NCBI GenBank assembly: GCA_036521875.1
Contig: DATDGX010000094.1
Location: 1-62,544 of the forward strand
Direction of reading: 5' to 3'
Source of the DNA: DATDGX01 sp036521875
GTDB taxonomy: Bacteria > Desulfobacterota > Binatia > Binatales > Binataceae
Length of the DNA: 62,544 bases
A program made the translations under genes and the position numbers. This document shows positions 56,599-62,544 of the stretch, one piece after another. Position 1 is the first letter of the stretch; each line of letters begins with the position of its first letter. The notes beneath the pieces were generated by a model. That model searched no databases, had not been told where the DNA came from, and saw only the letters and a list, made by a program, of their open reading frames with translations.

Positions 56599-57147
56599 AT
56601 GCGGAATATCGAAGCGAAGTTCAAGCTTGCTGATCTCGCGCGGGCCGAAAAGGCAGCGCTTGCGCTCGGCTATCGCCCCGCCGGGCTGTTGCGCCAGCGC
56701 GACACGTTCTTCAACGTCGCGAGCGGCAAGCTCAAGCTCCGCGAGGAAGAGCGCGGCGCGTGGCTGATTTTCTATCGCCGCCAGAAACACGGCGATGCGA
56801 TCGAAAATCATGGCGGCCTCACGCGCAGCGCCTATGAACTGATGCGCAGCGACTACGAAATCATTTCGATCGCCGAACCAGAACGGATGCGCGCGTTGCT
56901 TAGCGAGGCGCTCGGCCTGCTCGCCGAGGTGCGCAAGGAGCGCACGCTGCTACTCCGCGACAACGTGCGGCTTCATCTCGATCGCGTCGCGGAGCTCGGT
57001 GAGTTCGGCGAGATCGAAGCGGTGCTCGCCGACCGCGCCGATCCCGAGCGCAGCCGCGCAGCGGTCGATGAGCTGCTCGAAGCGCTCGGCATCGCGCGCA
57101 TCGATTTGATCGAGGTCTCGTACTTCGAGCTGCTACGCGCGCGTTGA
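56599..57147 (+). CDS. CYTH-domain protein (class IV adenylate cyclase/ThTPase-like)
   Basis: A 182-aa CYTH protein. It opens MRNIEAKFKLADLARAEKAA with a variant ExExK signature (IEAKFK); the tunnel strands continue as QRDTFFNVASGKLKLREEER, LIFYRRQK, KERTLLLRDNVRLHLDRVAEL and FGEIEAVLAD. Such proteins bind triphosphorylated substrates with metal; this subtype resembles class IV cyclase-like enzymes. The exact reaction cannot be told. The preceding 160-base gap is divergent from the gene at 55250. Confidence 0.85.
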   Translation: MRNIEAKFKLADLARAEKAALALGYRPAGLLRQRDTFFNVASGKLKLREEERGAWLIFYRRQKHGDAIENHGGLTRSAYELMRSDYEIISIAEPERMRALLSEALGLLAEVRKERTLLLRDNVRLHLDRVAELGEFGEIEAVLADRADPERSRAAVDELLEALGIARIDLIEVSYFELLRAR

Positions 57148-57175
57148 CGCGAATCTATCGCGAAGACGCGAGCAG

Positions 57176-58750
57176 CTATGCCGGCGCCTCGACCGCGCGC
57201 GCGTGCCGCTCCTTGGGCAGATTGTCGTACAGGTCCGCGACGAGGTCCGACTTGAGCTGCCGCGAGCCAGGGTCGTTCCACAGGTTGCGCCACTGCATCG
57301 GGTCTTCGCTCAAGTTGTACAGTTCGCCCTCGGTGCCGTCGTAGCGCAGATCGGGAACCGTCGTCCCGGGCGCCATCACGCGCAGGATCGGCTCGAGGTC
57401 GAAGCCGTCGTCGCGAGTCGACTTCTCGTACACGGTGCATACGTAGCCGTCGCGATAGATGCTGCGCAGATGCATCCCGACCTGCTTGAACTGGCTGTCC
57501 CATTCGGTGAGCACCCGCTCGCGGCCCGATCCCGGCGCGATCGGAAGCGGCTTGCCTTGTATCCAATCAGGCGCCGGCACGCCGGCTATCTGGCAGAAGG
57601 TCGGCGCGAGATCGAGATGGCCCACCGGCTCGGCGACTTCCGCGGGCGCGACTTTCGCGTTGGGCGCCGGACGCCAGATCAGCGGCACGCGCATCAGCGC
57701 GTCGACGTGATACGGCCCTTTGAACAACAGGCCGAAGTCGCCCTGCAGCTCGCCGTGGTCGGTGGTGAACAGCACGTCGGTGTTGGAGTCCCAGCCGCGC
57801 TCGCCGATACGCTTGAGAACCCGGCCGCAGGCCTGATCGATCAGTTCGTTCTCGACGTGAATCAGCGCATTGACCTCGCGCACCTGGTCGGGCGTCATCT
57901 TGCACGGCACGAAGGTCGCGGCGCTGCCCTCAAAATTGCCGAAGCGCCCCTCGTACCAATCGAGCCAGTGGCGCGGTTTCTGCGCGAGAATTTTTTCGGT
58001 CTTCTCACGCGAGCCCGGGTATCCGGTCGGCAGGTCGAGCTCGCGCCAGTTGATCCGGCGCGATTCGCTGACGGGCGGATCGAACGGATGATGCGGATCC
58101 GGAAAGCTCATCCACACGAACCAGTTCTCGTTGGCGCCGAGCGAATTGAGGAATGCGACTGTGCGCTCGGCAACCCAGTCAGTATGGTAGTGTTCGCGCG
58201 GAATCGGATTGTAGGCGACCTCCGGTGCGCCGGTGTCACCGCCGGGTCTGCCGCTCAATACGCGCGCGAAGCCCTTGGTCTCATCCGGATAGTTTTGCTG
58301 CAGCCACAGCGAGTAGTGCCACCCGCCGACCGGACCGTGCATCGCCAGCTCCATCCGCTCGAATCCGCGGTACGGCCCGGTAGAGCCTTGGCTCGCCATC
58401 TTGTTCTCGAACCATTTGCCGCCGAAGTCCATCGCGGGCTCGAAATGCGCCTTGCCCAGCAGCGCGGTTCGATAGCCAGCCTTGTCGTGGAGCCACTCCG
58501 CGACGCTCGGTGCGTCGGGCGGCAGCGGGACGCCGTTGGCGACGACCCCGTGGGTGCGGACGTACTGTCCGGTTATCATCGTCGAGCGCGCCGGAGTGCA
58601 GACCGTGTTCTGGTTGTGCGCGCGGCGGAAGTTGACGCCGGTCGCGGCGAGGCGATCGGCGACTGGTGTGCTTGCGATCTTGCCGCCGTTGCATCCGAGC
58701 GCGTCGTAGCGCTGCTGGTCGGTGGTGATGAATAAAATATTGCGGCCCAT
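57176..58750 (-). CDS. Sulfatase family hydrolase
   Basis: A 524-aa sulfatase. The N-terminal metal motif is ILFITTDQQRYDALG; the formylglycine motif is CTPARSTMITGQ with Cys51, which needs oxidation by a formylglycine-generating enzyme; later metal ligands are in FTTDHGELQGDFG. No signal peptide is seen, so it may act in the cytoplasm. It resembles choline-sulfatase/arylsulfatase types; the substrate is unknown. No FGE gene is in this window. Confidence 0.9.
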   Translation of the reverse strand: MGRNILFITTDQQRYDALGCNGGKIASTPVADRLAATGVNFRRAHNQNTVCTPARSTMITGQYVRTHGVVANGVPLPPDAPSVAEWLHDKAGYRTALLGKAHFEPAMDFGGKWFENKMASQGSTGPYRGFERMELAMHGPVGGWHYSLWLQQNYPDETKGFARVLSGRPGGDTGAPEVAYNPIPREHYHTDWVAERTVAFLNSLGANENWFVWMSFPDPHHPFDPPVSESRRINWRELDLPTGYPGSREKTEKILAQKPRHWLDWYEGRFGNFEGSAATFVPCKMTPDQVREVNALIHVENELIDQACGRVLKRIGERGWDSNTDVLFTTDHGELQGDFGLLFKGPYHVDALMRVPLIWRPAPNAKVAPAEVAEPVGHLDLAPTFCQIAGVPAPDWIQGKPLPIAPGSGRERVLTEWDSQFKQVGMHLRSIYRDGYVCTVYEKSTRDDGFDLEPILRVMAPGTTVPDLRYDGTEGELYNLSEDPMQWRNLWNDPGSRQLKSDLVADLYDNLPKERHARAVEAPA

Positions 58751-58792
58751 TGGAGGTGTCCTCCGTCCTTACGATCAATTGATGCGGGCGAT

Positions 58793-59395
58793 TCAGGCGT
58801 CGAGGATCCCGAGCATCTCGAGCGTGATGCGGAGCGTCAGCCCCCAAATGGTCTGGCCGCCATATAGGATCGCGGGAAATTTCGCGGACTCGCGGCCGTC
58901 GCGGCGCCATTCGTAGATCCCGCGATACGCCGGGTCGCGCAGCGCCGCGAGTGGAACGTCGAAAATCTCGGCGACCTCGGACGCCTGCTTGACCAGCGCC
59001 GTCTCGGCCGGAATCACGCCGACAAACGGCGCGACCACGATGCCGGTGGTCGTCGTAGTGGTGGTGGGGAATGCGCCCAGCACGTCGACGGTCGCGGGCA
59101 CGATGCCGACCTCCTCGCGCGCCTCGCGCAGTGCCGCGTCGAGCAGGGTTGCGTCGCCGGCGTCGACCCGCCCGCCGGGGAATGCGACCTGGCCGCGATG
59201 GCTCTCGACGTGGTCGGACCGCCGGATATAGACGACGTGAAGATCGCCGCGGCGCTTGAACAGCGGCACCAGCACCGCGGCTGCGTTCGACTTGTTGGCG
59301 AGCGCCTCGCGCGGCGCCGGCTCTACGCCTTTGAGCACGCTACGCAAGCGCTCGATGTGTTCGATAGTTTGCCGGGTCGAAGAAGCGACGCTCAA
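58793..59395 (-). CDS. Nudix hydrolase, CoA pyrophosphatase-like
   Basis: A 200-aa Nudix protein. HRGQVAFPGGRVDAGDATLL then DAALREAREEVGIV holds the Nudix box, and the GQVAFPGG stretch resembles the CoAse/NUDT7-type subfamily that splits CoA into 4'-phosphopantetheine and 3',5'-ADP. After it comes FPTTTTTTTGIVVAPFVG, seven Thr in a row, where related proteins have two or three. It is divergent from thiI and follows the sulfatase gene by 42 bases. Confidence 0.87.
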   Translation of the reverse strand: MSVASSTRQTIEHIERLRSVLKGVEPAPREALANKSNAAAVLVPLFKRRGDLHVVYIRRSDHVESHRGQVAFPGGRVDAGDATLLDAALREAREEVGIVPATVDVLGAFPTTTTTTTGIVVAPFVGVIPAETALVKQASEVAEIFDVPLAALRDPAYRGIYEWRRDGRESAKFPAILYGGQTIWGLTLRITLEMLGILDA

Positions 59396-59574
59396 GGCGA
59401 TGACCTGAAGTAAGACATGCCAGATAATCGCGGAGCGCGTGGCATCGGCGCAAGCGGTCCCTCTTTCGTTTGCGCCCGCGCCACTCTACCCTAGCCACAC
59501 GATGGCACGCGCGCCGCGCCCGTCGGAAATTCGTGGGCGCTGGCGCGAGGCGCGGTCCTCGCGATCAAAATCAA

Positions 59575-60774
59575 ATGCGTTACCTCATCGGCAGATACCA
59601 CGAAGTCGCGCTCAAGGGGCGCAATCGATGGCGTTTTGTCGATCAGGTGAAGCACAACCTGCGCGCGGTGTTCGCGGATTTCCGAATCGGCGAGATACGC
59701 GCACTCGGCCCGCGCGTGATGCTCGCGATTCCCGACGAGGTCAGCGACGCGCTTGCGGCGGAACGCGCCGCGCTGGTGTTTGGCATTCAGAACTTTTCGA
59801 TCAGCGATTCCGCCGAGCTCGATATCACAGCGATCACGCGCGCGGCGCTCGCCCGCGCGCAGGGGCATCGCGCGACGACGTTTCGAATCAGCGCCCGGCG
59901 CGAGGACAAGCGCTTCCCGCTCGCATCGCCCGAGATCGAGCGGATCGTCGGCGCCGAAGTGAAGGACGCGCTCGGGCTCGAGGTCGATCTCAGCAATCCC
60001 GAGCTCACCATCTCGATCGAAATCATGCCGGACGCGGCGTACGTGTCCGCAGGCAAGCGCGCGGGCGGGGGCGGGCTGCCGGTCGGCATCTCGGGGCGCG
60101 CGATGGCGCTGGTCTCGGGCGGAATCGACTCGCCGGTCGCCGCGTACCGGATGATGAAGCGCGGACTGCGATGCGACTTCGTGCATTTTCATGCGTACCC
60201 GATCGTCTCGCCGGCCAGCCGCGAGAAGGCCTGCGAGCTGGTCGCGCATCTGACCCGCTACCAGGCGAACTCGGCGCTGGCGCTGGTCGCGTTCGGCGCG
60301 CTCCAGCGCGAGATCGTCGCCAACTCGCTGAAGCCGCTGCGCGTCATTCTCTACCGGCGCTTCATGGTCCGCATCGCCGCCGCGCTCGCAGCGCGCACCC
60401 ACGCGACCGCGCTGGTAACCGGCGAGAGCCTGGGGCAGGTGGCATCGCAGACGCTTGAGAACATGACGGTTATCGAGAAGGCGTCGCCGCTTCCGGTGCT
60501 GCGCCCGCTGGCCGGGATGGACAAGAACGAGATCATCGAGCAGGCGCGCGCGCTCGGCACCTTCGAGACCTCGATCATCCCCGACCAGGATTGCTGCACG
60601 CTGTTCGTGCCCGCGCATCCCGAGACGCACGCGCGGCTCGAGGACGTCGAGGCGGCCGAGGCGCGCTTCGACATCCCGCGCATGATCGCCGACGCGCTGG
60701 CGGCGACCGAGGTGATCAGGTTCGCGTTTCCGCCGCGCGCCGGCGAGGCCCGCGCCGAGGCATCGCGGTATTGA
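59575..60774 (+). CDS. thiI: tRNA 4-thiouridine synthetase ThiI
   Basis: A 399-aa ThiI. NFLD and THUMP domains (1-165) precede the PP-loop ATPase with ALVSGGIDSPVAAYRMM and HFHAYPIVSP. The conserved QDCC stretch (SIIPDQDCCTLFVP) holds a Cys used in sulfur transfer. There is no rhodanese domain, so sulfur must come through another protein or cysteine. The ATG at 59575 is preferred over 59470. It serves tRNA s4U and perhaps thiamine synthesis. It starts 17 bases before the VOC gene ends its leader. Confidence 0.93.
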   Translation: MRYLIGRYHEVALKGRNRWRFVDQVKHNLRAVFADFRIGEIRALGPRVMLAIPDEVSDALAAERAALVFGIQNFSISDSAELDITAITRAALARAQGHRATTFRISARREDKRFPLASPEIERIVGAEVKDALGLEVDLSNPELTISIEIMPDAAYVSAGKRAGGGGLPVGISGRAMALVSGGIDSPVAAYRMMKRGLRCDFVHFHAYPIVSPASREKACELVAHLTRYQANSALALVAFGALQREIVANSLKPLRVILYRRFMVRIAAALAARTHATALVTGESLGQVASQTLENMTVIEKASPLPVLRPLAGMDKNEIIEQARALGTFETSIIPDQDCCTLFVPAHPETHARLEDVEAAEARFDIPRMIADALAATEVIRFAFPPRAGEARAEASRY

Positions 60775-60791
60775 AGAGGCAAGGTGCTGAG

Positions 60792-61190
60792 ATGGAACGA
60801 CCGCTCAAAGTCGCCGAGCTCGATCACGTGGTGCTGCGATGCCGCGACCAGGCACGCGCGCTCGATTTCTATACGCGCCTCCTCGGCCTGGCCGAGGAGC
60901 GTCGCATCGAACAGATCGGCCTCATCCAGTTGCGCGCGGGACGCAGCATGATCGATCTCGTTCCGGCGCGGCATCCGCGCTCCGAAGACGCTCTTAACGT
61001 CGATCACGTCTGCCTCGCGATCGAGGCGCGCGACATGAACGAGGTCGCCCGTTTCCTGCGCGAGAATTCAGTCGAGGTGATGGGCGAGCCGGCGCAGCGC
61101 TACGGCGCGACCGGCATGGGGCTTTCGATCTACGTGCGCGATCCGGAAGGCAACGTCGTGGAGCTCAAGCAGCTCAAGCCCGCTGCTTAG
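60792..61190 (+). CDS. VOC/glyoxalase-family protein
   Basis: A 132-aa vicinal oxygen chelate domain protein: VAELDHVVLRCRDQARALDF, YTRLLGLAEERRI, NVDHVCLAIEARDMNEVARFL and the C-terminal IYVRDPEGNVVELKQ. The metal-binding His in LDHVVL, His in NVDHVCL and Glu in VVELK are in place. It could be a glyoxalase, dioxygenase or isomerase; the substrate is unknown. It follows thiI by 17 bases, which suggests one transcript. Confidence 0.9.
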   Translation: MERPLKVAELDHVVLRCRDQARALDFYTRLLGLAEERRIEQIGLIQLRAGRSMIDLVPARHPRSEDALNVDHVCLAIEARDMNEVARFLRENSVEVMGEPAQRYGATGMGLSIYVRDPEGNVVELKQLKPAA

Positions 61191-61277
61191 CGCCCCGCCG
61201 GACGCGAAAGGATCACTGGACGGGCTTGAGAGCCCTTGGCGCGCCGCCGCGCGGTCGCGGTTTCGCTCGAGCAGAAC

Positions 61278-61305
61278 TTGTTTTTGCGCCGCGCCCCATT
61301 ACAAT
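61278..61305 (+). promoter_or_regulatory. Promoter of the right-edge lipoprotein
   Basis: TTGTTT (61278-61283), 16 bases, TACAAT (61300-61305). A start near 61312 gives a leader of about 26 bases holding GGGGAGGG. A small GGGCT-TGAG-AGCCC hairpin upstream may end the thiI-VOC transcript. Confidence 0.55.
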
Positions 61306-61337
61306 CAGTCCGCTTGGCGAATACGGGGAGGGACAGG

Positions 61338-62544
61338 ATGCCGAAACACAGGAACAGAGGCAGGCGTGGCCGTGTATTCGCGGTCGCCGCGCTGGTCGCG
61401 GCGGTGGCCACGGGATGCGCAGGGAAGACGCCGCAAAACGCCGCCTTCAACTACATAAACAATCTCAAGATGTACAACTATCCTGTCATCTACCAGATGC
61501 TCTCGCATCAGGATCAGGTCGACCGCACCATCGATCAGTTCCTTACTGAAATCCCGCTCGCGCCCGACGTGAGCCGCGATTGGTTCAAGTCAGTGCTGCG
61601 CTCGGTGAACTACGAGGTCGGCGATGTCAAGATGGATGGCGACAAGGCGATCGTGACGGTCAAGGTGACGCGGCCCGATCTCGCGCTCTGGGAGCGGACC
61701 GTCGATGCCAGCGCCACCGCCGATCAGACCGCCGACCAGATCGCGCAGAAGCAAATCAACGAGGGCGGCTATCCGACGGTCACTTACAACGACGAGATCG
61801 TGTTCAAGAAGCAGGGCGACGAATGGCGCCTGGTGGTTGATTTTCCGGCCAAGGAAAATATCGCCAAGATGCACAAGGACGCGGTCGACCTCTACCACAA
61901 GCACGAATACGACAAGGCGATCGCGGCCTACCAGGCGCTTCTCGCGGGGCTCGACAATGAACAGGCAACCGGAAATGCCGGGCTCAAGTTCCAGTATCAG
62001 CGCGAACTCAACGACATCCAGAATGCGCAGAAGCAGCAACCTGAAGCGGAGGCGTATATTCCGAAGCTCGCGCTCACCGACGTGGACATGAAGATGGCGG
62101 CGTCGCGCGTGCCGGGCATCTTCGGCAAGATGACCAACAGCGGCGACAAGGCGATCGACGAAGTTCAGTTCACGGTCAATTATTACGAGGGCAAAGGCAA
62201 AAACAAAAAAATGGTTTCCACTGAGATTCACATCCCGGTGGCGACGCCGCTGGAGTTCACCAATTTCGAGCGTCCGGTGCTGCCGTTCGTGCCCGGCGAG
62301 ACGCGCAGCTTCGGTTTCCGGCTGACCGCGCCGGCCGAAGTTCAGCAGAAGGCGACGCCCGACCTCAACGTGACCTCGATCGTGTTCACGCAGTCGAAGG
62401 CGCCGCTGCCGAAGCCTGCGGCGCCGTCGCCGGCGCCGGGCGCGACGCCGGCGGCGTCCGCCGCGGCGGCCTCGCCCGGTGCGGCCGCGGCGGCCGCGGC
62501 GCCTGCGGCCCCCGCCGCGAGCGCCACGCCGGAGGCGGCTCCGC
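61338..62544 (+). CDS. Lipoprotein with Ala/Pro-rich tail, C-terminus beyond window edge
   Basis: The frame opens MPKHRNRGRRGRVFAVAALV and reaches a lipobox in VATGCAGK, so an acylated envelope protein is predicted. The mature part includes NYINNLKMYNYPVIYQMLSH, VTVKVTRPDLALWERTV (a strand pattern), AKMHKDAVDLYHKHEYDKAIAAYQ (one TPR-like helix pair), and a late beta-rich part with VPGETRSFGFRL. The last visible residues (after KAPLPKPAAP) are an Ala/Pro linker running off the edge, at least 402 codons so far. ATG at 61338 with a strong SD sequence. No family was recognised. Confidence 0.7.
   Translation, partial: MPKHRNRGRRGRVFAVAALVAAVATGCAGKTPQNAAFNYINNLKMYNYPVIYQMLSHQDQVDRTIDQFLTEIPLAPDVSRDWFKSVLRSVNYEVGDVKMDGDKAIVTVKVTRPDLALWERTVDASATADQTADQIAQKQINEGGYPTVTYNDEIVFKKQGDEWRLVVDFPAKENIAKMHKDAVDLYHKHEYDKAIAAYQALLAGLDNEQATGNAGLKFQYQRELNDIQNAQKQQPEAEAYIPKLALTDVDMKMAASRVPGIFGKMTNSGDKAIDEVQFTVNYYEGKGKNKKMVSTEIHIPVATPLEFTNFERPVLPFVPGETRSFGFRLTAPAEVQQKATPDLNVTSIVFTQSKAPLPKPAAPSPAPGATPAASAAAASPGAAAAAAAPAAPAASATPEAAP

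Noticed and set aside
1..62544. tRNA, rRNA or CRISPR loci
   Set aside because: No cloverleaf-like segment, rRNA segment or regularly spaced repeat array was recognised by reading; a dedicated scan was not possible.

Overview
The window looks like a high-GC, Gram-negative, aerobic bacterial chromosome. It carries an Mla outer-membrane lipid transport operon, a lipoylated pyruvate dehydrogenase system, a coenzyme F420 biosynthesis gene (cofC) with two F420-type LLM oxidoreductases, two desulforedoxin-like miniproteins and several CoA-dependent catabolic enzymes. This mix suggests a lineage such as Candidatus Binatota or a relative of the former Deltaproteobacteria. That placement is inferred from gene content and is not proven. 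No rRNA, tRNA or CRISPR array was recognised.

Layout. 0-1.9 kb is an accessory edge: a DUF3800 protein cut by the window end, a broken epimerase fragment and an HNH-like protein. 2.1-3.9 kb encodes an exported Pro/Tyr-rich repeat protein and a one-helix membrane peptide. 4.0-11.3 kb (+) holds ygfZ, two desulforedoxins, an amidohydrolase, two crotonases, an acyl-CoA synthetase, a ferritin-like protein and a GlsB-type membrane protein. 11.4-18.5 kb (-) is housekeeping: rplU-rpmA, then an LLM oxidoreductase leading obgE-proB-proA-nadD-rsfS, plus sufT. 18.6-25.9 kb has an M23 peptidase, an AlkD-like glycosylase, a DEDDh/GIY-YIG fusion nuclease, an MmyB-type regulator with a tandem NTF2-like protein and a shared palindrome, and a TPR/SH3 lipoprotein. 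26.1-30.6 kb (+) is cofC-mlaE-mlaF-mlaD-mlaC-mlaA.

30.7-42.6 kb is the pyruvate dehydrogenase/lipoate region on the minus strand: pdhA-pdhB, then pdhC-lpdA-lipB-lipA. It is split by a roughly 5-kb plus-strand cassette (XRE regulator, NfeD-like protein, flotillin, PspA, two methyltransferases). A frameshifted copy of the pdhB 3' end lies directly upstream of pdhC, so the cassette is flanked by two pdhB ends in the same orientation. This is direct sequence evidence of a rearrangement that split an ancestral operon.

42.7-49.3 kb has rnhB, a PH-domain membrane protein, a second LLM enzyme, a small HTH protein behind a sigma54-type promoter, a G-rich non-coding stretch, an RNB-family ribonuclease and an exported beta-propeller-like protein. 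49.3-54.6 kb is a redox and CoA region: an AhpD-like protein, an esterase, grxD, bolA, a TlpA-like thioredoxin, a thiolase and a CoA transferase. 54.7-62.5 kb ends with a GNAT enzyme, an unknown helical protein, a CYTH protein, a sulfatase, a Nudix hydrolase, thiI, a VOC protein and a lipoprotein cut by the right edge.

The most notable signal is at 49320-49925. An apparent pair of short ORFs is one AhpD-family frame interrupted by a single in-frame TGA exactly where the catalytic CxxC motif needs its second cysteine. A perfect 8-bp hairpin with a GGU loop follows at the spacing of the E. coli fdhF SECIS. This is best read as a selenoprotein (CxxU).
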